Assembly (NCBI RefSeq): GCF_018364065.1
Contig: NZ_JAGZMO010000004.1
Coordinates: 186,001-250,000, forward strand
Source: Veillonella sp.
GTDB lineage: Bacteria; Bacillota; Negativicutes; Veillonellales; Veillonellaceae
DNA: 64,000 nt
Direction: 5' to 3'
The notes under the pieces were generated by a model, which did not search any database, had not been told where the DNA came from, and was given only the letters and a program-made list of their open reading frames with translations. Both the position numbers and the translations under genes were made by a program. This document shows positions 33,455 to 41,308 of the stretch, in pieces (the stretch's first letter is position 1; the number at the start of each line of letters is the position of its first letter).

Positions 33455-34324
33455 ATGAGTACAAAGGGTATTATCTTAGCAACATTCGGCTCGATTTACG
33501 GAGAGGCCGTGGAGAAGTCCGTTGGTATAATGGAAACAAAGATTAAAAAAGCATATCCCGATGCCATTGTGCGCCGCGTATTTTTGGCGGATGCGCTCAT
33601 TGAAAAATGGAACGAAAAATATAATACACCTGTACACTCATTATCCGATGCATTGAACGAGTTTAAAGGGCAGGGCATTAATGATGTTTTCGTATTGCCA
33701 TTCGCCTTGGTGGCCGATCAATGTTACCAGAAGATGCGCAAAGCGATTGCCTCTTTCACCTATGCGCAGGATCGAAACAGCGGCATGCGCATTCATGTGG
33801 GCAAACCGCTATTGAGTTCCTTGGGCGTAAAAAACTACGCTGATGATTATGTGGCAACTATTGATGCGATTATGAAACACGTAAATATTCGTGCCTTAAA
33901 TAAATCCGTATTGTTGATGGCGAATGGCCAGAATCAATTGGAATTCAGTGCGCTGCAGCTTAAATGCCTATACGGTAACGGCCAAAATGTGGCGGTGTTC
34001 ACATCCAACGGATTCCCGAACTTCAAACAGGCGCTTACTTTATTGGAACGCCTTGATCACAAAGAAGTGTTGGTTGTGCCTTTAGCGCTAATCGGCTCGG
34101 AGCATTTGATGGATTTCCTCGGCGGCGATCGTTCCGATTCCGTGGCAACCCTACTCACCGAAGAGGGGTACGGCGTAGCCATTTGGAATGAAGGCTTAGG
34201 CGAAAATCCATTCGTTCAGGAGTTGTTCTTAAAACACTTGGCACAGTCTGTTCGCATGATTGAACGCAAACAGCAGGGGCAATCGAAACAGGAACAGTCT
34301 AAAGTAGCACATTTGGCAGGTTAA
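33455..34324 (+). CDS. Divergent CbiK paralogue lacking metal-site residues
   Basis: The 289-residue protein aligns with CbiK along its length (GIILATFGSIYGEAVEKS, VFVLPFALVADQ, HVGKPLLSSLG, GGDRSDSVATLLTEEGY, NEGLGENPFVQELFL). At the positions of the three chelatase metal-site residues it has N157 (MANGQN, usually HG), N185 (TSNGFP, usually E) and H217 (GSEHLMD, retained). Loss of two of three ligands argues against normal cobalt chelation; binding of a tetrapyrrole or another metal is possible. It is cytosolic (no signal peptide). The ATG at 33455 follows GGAGG; an ATG at 33440 lacks one. The promoter carries Fur-like palindromes, hinting at iron control. The last ~20 residues are Gln/Lys-rich. 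Confidence 0.8.
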   Translation: MSTKGIILATFGSIYGEAVEKSVGIMETKIKKAYPDAIVRRVFLADALIEKWNEKYNTPVHSLSDALNEFKGQGINDVFVLPFALVADQCYQKMRKAIASFTYAQDRNSGMRIHVGKPLLSSLGVKNYADDYVATIDAIMKHVNIRALNKSVLLMANGQNQLEFSALQLKCLYGNGQNVAVFTSNGFPNFKQALTLLERLDHKEVLVVPLALIGSEHLMDFLGGDRSDSVATLLTEEGYGVAIWNEGLGENPFVQELFLKHLAQSVRMIERKQQGQSKQEQSKVAHLAG

Positions 34325-34365
34325 CAAGCAACGTAAACGTATATGACAGATAATTAAAGATAGAT

Positions 34366-34402
34366 AAAACGGTCCTTATAAACAGGGCCGTTTTGTTTTT
34401 AT
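34366..34402 (+). terminator. Terminator after divergent CbiK paralogue
   Basis: AAAACGGTCC ... GGGCCGTTTT hairpin followed by GTTTTTATAG. Confidence 0.88.
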
Positions 34403-34493
34403 AGAAATAAACAGGTCACAATAGTGGATGTGAGTTTTTGAATTTGTTTAGTATAATGAAAGTAATAGTGAAGATTCAATCAGGGAGGTTTTG

Positions 34494-35348
34494 ATGAAAC
34501 AGGCAATTTTGGTGGTCGCCTTCGGCACCACGGTAGAAACGGCGCGACAACGGCAAATTAATCCGGTTGTGGAGCATATACGAAAGACCTGGCCTGAGTT
34601 TGAAGTGCGTTTAGCATTTACATCGCGTATTATTATAAAACGCTTGCGCGAACGGGGCGAGGAAATCGCTACGGAATTGGGGGCCATGGAAGCGTTAATC
34701 GCTGAAGGTTATGATACGATTTATGTACAGCCATTGCATTTTACCGGTGGCGAAGAATTCGATAAATTAAAACACAATATTTTAGAGTTTGAAGGGCAAG
34801 GAAATTTAAAAACTGTCCGAATTGGTCGTCCTTTGCTGTATTTCATGGGGCAGGAAGAACGCCCTGATGATTATGAAACCTTAATTGAATCGTTTATAAA
34901 GCCGTTGAACATTCCTGATGATGAGGGATTACTACTCATCGGCCATGGTGGCACGAGCGTAGGTAACGGCTGTTACGGTGTGCTGCAATTGAAATTGTTG
35001 TGCAGCGGATTGTCTCGTGTGCGCATTGCCGCATTGGAATGTTTCCCTGAAATTGATGATGTGGCATTGCCTTGGGAGCAATTGGGCGGTCCTGTTCCGA
35101 AACGTGTTCACCTCCATCCGTTGTTACTGGTGGCAGGAGATCATGCACTAAACGATATTTTCGGTGATGAACCGGATAGTGTGGTAAAGCAGCTGGAAGC
35201 AGACGGCTTTGAAGTGGTTCGTCATGAAAAAGGCCTTGGCGAATATGAGACCATTCAGAAGCTATATGCATCCCATTTGGAAGATGCGATGGCGAATCGC
35301 TATGAAGGGCGGTCAAAACGAAAACCGGCAATCCCAAATATTAAATAG
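34494..35348 (+). CDS. cbiK: Cytosolic CbiK sirohydrochlorin cobaltochelatase
   Basis: A 284-residue CbiK without signal peptide. It begins AILVVAFGTTVETARQRQ and keeps all three expected metal-site residues: H151 (IGHGGTS), E182 (ALECFPE) and H217 (VAGDHALND). It should insert cobalt into sirohydrochlorin, the committed step of the anaerobic cobamide pathway. It is followed closely by cbiL, the next enzyme of that pathway, and by cbiA and cobA. GGGAGG precedes the start; TTG at 34491 is an alternative just upstream of the ATG. Of the three CbiK copies in this window this is the best candidate for the biosynthetic enzyme. Confidence 0.9.
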   Translation: MKQAILVVAFGTTVETARQRQINPVVEHIRKTWPEFEVRLAFTSRIIIKRLRERGEEIATELGAMEALIAEGYDTIYVQPLHFTGGEEFDKLKHNILEFEGQGNLKTVRIGRPLLYFMGQEERPDDYETLIESFIKPLNIPDDEGLLLIGHGGTSVGNGCYGVLQLKLLCSGLSRVRIAALECFPEIDDVALPWEQLGGPVPKRVHLHPLLLVAGDHALNDIFGDEPDSVVKQLEADGFEVVRHEKGLGEYETIQKLYASHLEDAMANRYEGRSKRKPAIPNIK

Positions 35349-35441
35349 AAATATAGTCCCTAACTAAATAAATATTAAAGAGAAGTGTAGTCTCTCTAAT
35401 ATTAATATAGAAGTATATAACAGTGTAAAAAGGAGCATCTT

Positions 35442-36149
35442 ATGAAAGGCAAATTATATGGAATCGGTGTAGGACCTGGTGATTCGGAATTAATGACAGT
35501 AAAAGGGGCCCGCATTATTGGCGAGGCGGATGTAATTATTACGCCTAAAACGGAGAAGAAGGACGGATCCGTAGCGCTTACAATTGCAGAACCTTATATT
35601 CAATCTCATACGGAAATCGTGCCGGTTGTGTTCCCTATGGTGCTTGACAACAGCCAGCAACAAGAAGGCTGGGAAGAAGCACGCCGCATTATTGTGGGCT
35701 TATTGGAAGAAGGTAAGAAAGTGGTATTCCTTACCTTAGGAGACCCTATGTTTTATAGTACCTACATGTATGTGTACCGCTTGGTGGAAAATGCCGGCTA
35801 TGATATTGAAACGATTCCCGGTGTTACGGCTTTCTGTGCCATCGGCTCCCGTCTTGGCTATCCGATCGTAGAAAAAGAAGAAGTGCTGGCTATTGTGCCG
35901 GCTACGGCGCCAAAGGAAAAAATCGACAAGGTGCTGGCCGTTGCTGATGATGCGGTAATCATGAAAGTATATCGCAACTTTGGTGAAATTCAGGAAACAC
36001 TTAAAAAATATGACATGGCCGATGAAGCGGTTATGATCAGTCGTTGCGGCTTGGACGGCGAAGAGATTTATCGCGGTTTAGATGAATTACCTGAAGATTT
36101 GAAATTAAATTATTTATCAACTATTTTGACGAAGCGTAAAGATCGATAA
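35442..36149 (+). CDS. cbiL: Cobalt-precorrin-2 C20-methyltransferase CbiL
   Basis: A 235-residue tetrapyrrole methylase of the CbiL/CobI type: LYGIGVGPGDSELMTVKGARIIGEADVII, VVFLTLGDPMFYSTYMYVYRLV, TIPGVTAFCAIGSRLGYPI and DDAVIMKVYRNF. It methylates C20 of cobalt-sirohydrochlorin (cobalt-precorrin-2), the step right after CbiK. AAAGGAG precedes the ATG. It sits between the cytosolic cbiK and cbiA with ~70-90 bp gaps, so they are probably cotranscribed. Confidence 0.94.
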   Translation: MKGKLYGIGVGPGDSELMTVKGARIIGEADVIITPKTEKKDGSVALTIAEPYIQSHTEIVPVVFPMVLDNSQQQEGWEEARRIIVGLLEEGKKVVFLTLGDPMFYSTYMYVYRLVENAGYDIETIPGVTAFCAIGSRLGYPIVEKEEVLAIVPATAPKEKIDKVLAVADDAVIMKVYRNFGEIQETLKKYDMADEAVMISRCGLDGEEIYRGLDELPEDLKLNYLSTILTKRKDR

Positions 36150-36217
36150 GTGGGAAATCCCTAAATATTAATAAGAATATTATAAGAACGCTATAAGATT
36201 GATACGAGGTAAGGCGT

Positions 36218-37735
36218 ATGCTTGATAAGGAAACGGTAAAACGTCCCCGCCTTGTTATTGCAGGGACGAATTCCGGTGTAGGTAAAACTACAATTGTAGC
36301 CGGGATGTTGCGTCATTTACGTGATGTGGGACACGCGGTACAGGCGTTTAAAGTGGGGCCCGATTATATTGATCCGGGGTTTCACAAGGAAGCGAGCGGT
36401 CGCGACTGTTATAATCTGGACACCTGGCTCGTGCCAGCGGAAAAGTTGAACGACTATTTTGTAAATGCCTCAGCCACAGCCGATTTGTCCATCATTGAAG
36501 GGGTAATGGGCCTTTATGACGGTGGACGGGACGGCGTGAGCTCTACAGCGGAAATTGCAATACAGCTACAGGCGCCGGTGGTGCTTGTTATTGACTGCAA
36601 AGCTATGGGTGAAAGTGCGGCTGCCATTGCTAAGGGATTTCGCGATTATGACGAGGAATTGGATTTTCGTGGTGTTATATTAAATCGCATCGGATCGGCT
36701 AACCATGAACTCATGATTCGCAATGGGCTGGAACGATTGAATATTCCGGTGCTTGGTGTTATTCATCGAGATGAACGCATGAAATCGCCGGAGCGTCATT
36801 TAGGGCTTACACCGGTTACAGAACTGGATGTGGAACAGACGTTGGTTGTTATCAGCGAGTGCATGGGCGAGAGCTTGGATTTTGATGCACTTCTGAAAAT
36901 TGCTGAGTCAGCTCCTGCTTTAGAGGGGCCCGTAAAATATCATGAGGTGTTGGATTCAAAAAATGCTTCTAAGTTTAAAACAGCTGGACACATTAACCAA
37001 GCTGGGGATATTAACCAGTCTGTAAAAATCGGCGTTGCTTACGATGAAGCCTTTTCCTTCTACTATCCTGCGAGCTTGCAGGTCTTAGAGGTACAAGGGG
37101 CGGAACTTATTTATTTCAGTCCGTTGCGGGATAAGACGATTCCAAAGGTAGAGGCGCTTATATTTGGCGGCGGTTTTCCGGAAATGTTCTTGCAATCGCT
37201 CAGTGAAAACGAGTCCATGAAAGAGGCGATTCGAGAAGCAGCCCGGTCAGGTATGCCGGTGTATGCGGAATGTGGCGGTCTCATGTATTTATCTGAAGAG
37301 GTAGTGGATTTTGAAAAAAATACATTGCCTATGGTTGGTCTTGTGCCGGCGCGCTGTGCCATGCAGGACAGTTTGCAACGCGTAGGATATGTAGAAGCGA
37401 CCGCACTTCAGGATACAGTGCTGGTACGGAACGGTGAAACACTGCGCGGCCATGAATTCCACTTTTCCACTATGGAAGTGATGGATGATTCTGTTTCGAA
37501 GGATGATAAAGCTTCAGCGGAAAAGACTTCTGATTCGATAACAGGAGTCTCTGCCGAGGACGTAGACTTCCCTTGGGCGTTCCGCTTTGAAGGAGGTCGT
37601 AAAAAGCAGGTCTACGTGGGTGGTTATAGCAAGGATAATGTATTGGCGTCCTATTTACATATTAACTTTGCCGGCAATGATGAAGCGGTGGCCCGTTTCA
37701 TAGAAGCGGCGCGGCAATATGGCGGAAAGAATTGA
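36218..37735 (+). CDS. cbiA: Cobyrinic acid a,c-diamide synthase CbiA
   Basis: The 505-residue protein has a P-loop dethiobiotin-synthetase-like domain (IAGTNSGVGKTTIVAGML near residue 15, KVGPDYIDPGFH, IEGVMGLYDGG) and a C-terminal class I glutamine amidotransferase domain with the nucleophilic cysteine in VYAECGGLMYL and the catalytic histidine in GHEFHFS. CbiA amidates the a and c side chains of cobyrinic acid with ATP and glutamine. A Ser/Asp/Lys-rich insertion of ~25 residues after FHFSTMEV makes it longer than typical (~450). Its end overlaps the extended frame of cobA. Confidence 0.95.
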   Translation: MLDKETVKRPRLVIAGTNSGVGKTTIVAGMLRHLRDVGHAVQAFKVGPDYIDPGFHKEASGRDCYNLDTWLVPAEKLNDYFVNASATADLSIIEGVMGLYDGGRDGVSSTAEIAIQLQAPVVLVIDCKAMGESAAAIAKGFRDYDEELDFRGVILNRIGSANHELMIRNGLERLNIPVLGVIHRDERMKSPERHLGLTPVTELDVEQTLVVISECMGESLDFDALLKIAESAPALEGPVKYHEVLDSKNASKFKTAGHINQAGDINQSVKIGVAYDEAFSFYYPASLQVLEVQGAELIYFSPLRDKTIPKVEALIFGGGFPEMFLQSLSENESMKEAIREAARSGMPVYAECGGLMYLSEEVVDFEKNTLPMVGLVPARCAMQDSLQRVGYVEATALQDTVLVRNGETLRGHEFHFSTMEVMDDSVSKDDKASAEKTSDSITGVSAEDVDFPWAFRFEGGRKKQVYVGGYSKDNVLASYLHINFAGNDEAVARFIEAARQYGGKN

Positions 37736-37745
37736 GGTGCCCCTT

Positions 37746-38408
37746 ATGGCTACAGAACATACAGAACATACAGATAATCAAACGCATGAATCATCATCCA
37801 ACAGACCGGCTGATGTATCGAATAAATCAACAGCTAATGCATCGAATCATTCCACAGCTGATTTGCCAAAAGGATTAATTCTGGTTAATACAGGGAACGG
37901 CAAGGGCAAGACGACCGCAGCGTTGGGCACGGCTATGCGCGCCGTAGGTCAGGGCTTGCGCGTGCTGATTCTTCAATTTATCAAAGGGGCTATGAACTAT
38001 GGCGAGCTCACCTGTATAGAGGCGCTTAACAAAGCGGGCCTCCCTATCGAGATTCGCCAGATGGGCAAGGGCTTTGTGTACCATAAGCAGAAGAGCACGC
38101 CGGAAGAAATTAAGGCTCATGAAGAAGCGGCCGCTGAAGGTTGGCGCATGGTGGAGCGCGAAGTGCAGTCCGGAAACTGGGATCTCATTGTGTTGGATGA
38201 GATTAATTATGCCATTGGCTTCGAACTGGTGGATGCGGAGAAAGTAGTGCAGCTTTTAAAAGATAAGCCGAAAGATTTGCATATGATACTTACAGGACGT
38301 AATGCGCGCCCTGAAATTATTGAGCTGGCACATACAGTAACATCTATGGAGCCGGTAAAGCACGCCTATGAACAGGGCATCAAAGCGGCGAGGGGCATTG
38401 AGTTCTAG
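37746..38408 (+). CDS. cobA: Cob(I)alamin adenosyltransferase CobA/BtuR
   Basis: A BtuR-type corrinoid adenosyltransferase: P-loop VNTGNGKGKTTAALGTAMRA, LQFIKGAMNYGE, then WDLIVLDEINYAI and MILTGRNARPEIIELA. It transfers the 5'-deoxyadenosyl group from ATP to Co(I) corrinoids, completing the upper ligand. The ATG at 37746 is preceded by GAGGTG; an in-frame ATG at 37719, inside cbiA, has no such site. About 40 N-terminal residues before the core form a polar, low-complexity stretch (EHTEHT, ANASNHSTAD) not needed for the fold. It closes the plus-strand cobamide block. Confidence 0.93.
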   Translation: MATEHTEHTDNQTHESSSNRPADVSNKSTANASNHSTADLPKGLILVNTGNGKGKTTAALGTAMRAVGQGLRVLILQFIKGAMNYGELTCIEALNKAGLPIEIRQMGKGFVYHKQKSTPEEIKAHEEAAAEGWRMVEREVQSGNWDLIVLDEINYAIGFELVDAEKVVQLLKDKPKDLHMILTGRNARPEIIELAHTVTSMEPVKHAYEQGIKAARGIEF

Positions 38409-38583
38409 TTAATGCTTTGGGAGTTATGATTAAAGTATAATAAGAATGCCCTCTGTTAACTATATAAAGGGCATGCTGTTGTCCCGGCATATAAGTTATT
38501 TTTCAGTTGGTTGTCCCTGTAGTTTACTACCGGTTTATATAAAGTTTACTCAAATTTTATATCGAAATAATTCGTGTCAATGC

Positions 38584-38612
38584 TTGAAAAAATACTTGTA
38601 TATGCGTATAAT
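38584..38612 (+). promoter_or_regulatory. Promoter of superoxide reductase gene
   Basis: TTGAAA, 17-bp spacer, TATAAT (38607-38612). Confidence 0.8.
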
Positions 38613-38630
38613 TAAAGTGAAGTTAAATGA

Positions 38631-38696
38631 TTATCAATACTTGATAACTTTAATTTACAAAAAGTATAAAGTTATACTATAAGAATTTTCTTATAG
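38631..38696 (+). promoter_or_regulatory. Three consecutive palindromes in superoxide reductase leader
   Basis: TTATCAA-TAC-TTGATAA (38631-38647), AGTATAA-AG-TTATACT (38663-38678) and CTATAAGAA-TT-TTCTTATAG (38677-38696) lie between the -10 box and the gene. The first resembles Fur/PerR-family operators; the latter two would form RNA hairpins just ahead of the Shine-Dalgarno AAGGGGG. Confidence 0.55.
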
Positions 38697-38726
38697 ACGA
38701 TTTTAATTTCCAAGGGGGTTATACTA

Positions 38727-39119
38727 ATGACATTAGGTAATTTCGTAAAATCTGCAGATTTCAAAAATGAAAAACACGTTCCTGTAATTACTGCACCTGA
38801 TACAGTAGCAGCCGGTGAAAAGGTTCATATCGAATTAGAAGTAGGTAAGGACATTGCTCATCCTAACACAACAGAACATCATATCTCCTGGATAAAATTA
38901 TATTATGTTGAAGAAGGTACTACTTTGCCTTACGAAGTAGCTCGCTTAGAATTCAACGTGCATGGTGAAGCTCCTGCAGGCGCTAACGAAGGCCCTGTAT
39001 ATGCTGAAGCAGCCGGCGTAGTAGTAGCAAGCTTTAAGAAATCCGGTAAGTTAATCGCTACTTCCTACTGCAACATCCACGGTTTATGGGAATCCGAAAA
39101 AGACATCGTAGTTAAATAA
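38727..39119 (+). CDS. Superoxide reductase (neelaredoxin type)
   Basis: A 130-residue 1Fe superoxide reductase. The iron site is complete: E15-K16-H17-V-P, H45 (HPNTTEHH), H51 and the C-terminal C115-N-I-H118 pair. The N-terminal desulforedoxin domain of two-iron desulfoferrodoxins is absent. The enzyme reduces superoxide to hydrogen peroxide in the cytosol without making oxygen, using electrons usually supplied by rubredoxin; a rubredoxin gene lies at 58787. Expression is probably stress- or metal-controlled, given the promoter palindromes. Monocistronic. Confidence 0.94.
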   Translation: MTLGNFVKSADFKNEKHVPVITAPDTVAAGEKVHIELEVGKDIAHPNTTEHHISWIKLYYVEEGTTLPYEVARLEFNVHGEAPAGANEGPVYAEAAGVVVASFKKSGKLIATSYCNIHGLWESEKDIVVK

Positions 39120-39171
39120 GTAATTTAACCTGATGGCGGATTCGATGTATCGTGAATTACATTGAATTAGA

Positions 39172-39207
39172 TAAAGCGCTGAGACCTTGGTCTTGGCGCT
39201 TTTTTGC
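39172..39207 (+). terminator. Terminator after superoxide reductase
   Basis: AAGCGC-TGAGACC-TT-GGTCTTG-GCGCTT hairpin followed by TTTTGC. Confidence 0.88.
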
Positions 39208-39372
39208 ATACGACTTAAAACCTTAGAAACGTTGTTTGCGTATGACTTGAAACTTTGGAAATGTCTGCGTACGCATAACTTAACACCTTGGAAATGAAAG
39301 AATTCAAAATAACTTTAAAAGAATAAAGGATTTAAAATAATAAAGGATTTAAAATAATAAAGGATTTAAAAT
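39208..39372. repeat. Two short tandem-repeat families
   Basis: A degenerate ~27-bp unit (GCRTAYGACTTRAAAC...GGAAATG) occurs about three times at 39208-39298. An exact 17-bp unit AATAAAGGATTTAAAAT then occurs three times at 39322-39338, 39339-39355 and 39356-39372, ending at the ribosome site of the thioredoxin-like gene. Confidence 0.85.
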
Positions 39373-39394
39373 AATAGAGGAAGGAACGATTAAT

Positions 39395-39664
39395 ATGTAT
39401 AAAATTGTTCAATATGGTTCAGAAGCCTGTCCGGCTTGTGGGGCGCTAAATGTAAAGCTCAATCAGTGGCTTACGACCCACAAGGATGTGGAATATACCT
39501 ATGTGAATGTGAAAGAGGAACCGGCTGTGGCGGCGCAACAGGGCGTGTTCTCTGTACCGGCACTGGTGGTGTATCGCGATGATAAGGAATTGGACCGCCG
39601 GGCCGGCTATTTCAGCCTGGAGGAATTTTTAGCGCGCGTAGAAGAATTGAAAGCGCGAGCGTAA
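39395..39664 (+). CDS. Thioredoxin-like protein
   Basis: An 89-residue thioredoxin/glutaredoxin-fold protein with a redox CPAC motif (C12, C15) after the first strand and the cis-proline segment VFSVPALVVY. It is shorter than classical thioredoxin (~105) and probably acts as a cytosolic thiol-disulfide reductant. GGAAGG precedes the ATG. It follows a 17-bp tandem repeat and precedes aspartate kinase by ~120 bp; no functional link with either neighbour is apparent. Confidence 0.85.
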   Translation: MYKIVQYGSEACPACGALNVKLNQWLTTHKDVEYTYVNVKEEPAVAAQQGVFSVPALVVYRDDKELDRRAGYFSLEEFLARVEELKARA

Positions 39665-39783
39665 AACGCTGTGATAGGGAGAGAATAAAAAGATTTTTAC
39701 TTTACAGACGGCGTCTATATGTGTTAGATTATTTTTATATATTTTACTAGTGTATGGTTGTTTTTGAGTAAAGAGGGATTGCT

Positions 39784-41013
39784 GTGGCATTAATTGTTAA
39801 AAAATTCGGTGGTAGCTCCGTAGCTACACCAGAAAAAATCTACAATATCGTAAATCGTGTGCTACGCGATAAAAAAGAAGACGACCGCATCGTGGTGGTT
39901 GTTTCGGCCATGGGGAACACAACAGATGATTTAGTTAGTTTGGCTAAAGAAGTAACGTCCCGTCCGTATGGTCGTGAGATGGACCGCTTACTTTCCATCG
40001 GCGAACAGATTACAATCGCCTTAATGTCCATGGCATTTATGGAAAAAGGGCAACCGGCTATTTCCATGACCGGTGAGCAGGCGGGGATTATCAGTAGTGA
40101 TAATCACGGTAAAGGCCGTATTTTAAATATTGATCCAAGTCGTGTATTTGCCGCGTTAGATAAGGGCAATATCGTTGTAGTTGCCGGTTTCCAGGGGATT
40201 ACCGATGCCGGTGATATTACCACATTGGGCCGTGGGGGGTCCGATACGACGGCGGTGGCTTTGGCCGGCGCTATGAGTGCCGATGTGTGCGAGATTTTCA
40301 CAGATGTGGAAGGGGTTTATTCCACAGATCCGCGCATTGCACCGAACGCTATAAAGTTAGAAGAAATCACATATGGCGAAATGCTTGAGATGGCACGTTT
40401 GGGTGCAGGTGTAATGCAGCCGCGTGCAGTTGAAATGGGGGTTCGCTATGGAGTACCTATCCATGTGCGTTCCACATTCACTGATAGAGAAGGGACAATA
40501 ATTCGGGAGGACTATACAATGGCAGCAAATAAACATACCGTTATGGGGGTAGCTGACGATACAAATGTAGCAAAAGTATCGATTATGGGCGTTGAAAATA
40601 AACCGGGCGTAGCTCATAAAATTTTCCAGAGCTTGGCTGATAAATCCGTAGATGTGGACATGATTGTTCAAAGCATCCGCACTGTGGAAGATACGGTAAC
40701 TGATATTGTATTCACCATTACCCGCGATGATGTTGTATTGGCCCGCGAAGTGTTGGACGAATTGAAGAAACACACTAAAATGGAAGGCTACAGCATTAAC
40801 GAACAAATGGCGAAAGTGTCTATTATCGGCGCCGGTATGTTAGGCCAGCCGGGCGTAGCAGCTCAGATGTTCGGCATTTTCAGCCAGGAAGATATTAACA
40901 TTGAAATTATCTCCACCTCTGAAATCAGCGTAGCTTGTTTGATCGACGAAGCGCGCGTTAAAGATGCAGTTCGTGCTATTCACGACAACCTGATTATTAA
41001 TCAGCGCGGTTAA
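39784..41013 (+). CDS. lysC: Aspartate kinase
   Basis: The 409-residue enzyme begins with the diagnostic KKFGGSSVATPEKI, followed by VVVVSAMGNTTDDL, GRGGSDTTAVALA and EIFTDVEGVYSTDPRI in the kinase domain. Two ACT domains (about 265-405) carry VSIMGVENKPGVAHKIF and VSIIGAGMLGQPGVAAQMF. It phosphorylates aspartate at the head of lysine, threonine and methionine synthesis; the ACT domains suggest feedback by lysine and/or threonine. It starts with GTG after GAGGGA. A terminator follows at 41117. Confidence 0.95.
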   Translation: MALIVKKFGGSSVATPEKIYNIVNRVLRDKKEDDRIVVVVSAMGNTTDDLVSLAKEVTSRPYGREMDRLLSIGEQITIALMSMAFMEKGQPAISMTGEQAGIISSDNHGKGRILNIDPSRVFAALDKGNIVVVAGFQGITDAGDITTLGRGGSDTTAVALAGAMSADVCEIFTDVEGVYSTDPRIAPNAIKLEEITYGEMLEMARLGAGVMQPRAVEMGVRYGVPIHVRSTFTDREGTIIREDYTMAANKHTVMGVADDTNVAKVSIMGVENKPGVAHKIFQSLADKSVDVDMIVQSIRTVEDTVTDIVFTITRDDVVLAREVLDELKKHTKMEGYSINEQMAKVSIIGAGMLGQPGVAAQMFGIFSQEDINIEIISTSEISVACLIDEARVKDAVRAIHDNLIINQRG

Positions 41014-41116
41014 TCTGAAGGCGTTAGACATACGAGGCTAACGAACCGATGAGTCTATGGTGTCTTTGAGATAATAAATAAAAACTGAATGTCCGCTCCG
41101 TCGGTGAGCGCGAATT

Positions 41117-41156
41117 TATAAAAGCAGATTTCTCTTATGGGAAATCTGCTTTTTGG
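41117..41156 (+). terminator. Terminator after aspartate kinase
   Basis: AAAAGCAGATTTC ... GGAAATCTGCTTTTT hairpin. Confidence 0.9.
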
Positions 41157-41308
41157 CGTCATATTTAAAAAAGTCAATATAAACTAATGAAAAAATCTAT
41201 CAGTTGTGATACTATTAAATAGTGACAATATTAACATATGTGCTAATTCGATGATAAATTTACGTCATTTTAGCCGATTAAATAAATTTGTTTGAAAGGA
41301 AGAGTTAT

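Noticed and set aside
38446..38682. 78-codon plus-strand ORF before superoxide reductase
   Set aside because: It runs through the -35/-10 promoter and the operator palindromes, has no Shine-Dalgarno site and has an unlikely composition.
40357..40806. 149-codon minus-strand ORF within aspartate kinase
   Set aside because: Antisense shadow of a conserved enzyme with complete ACT domains.
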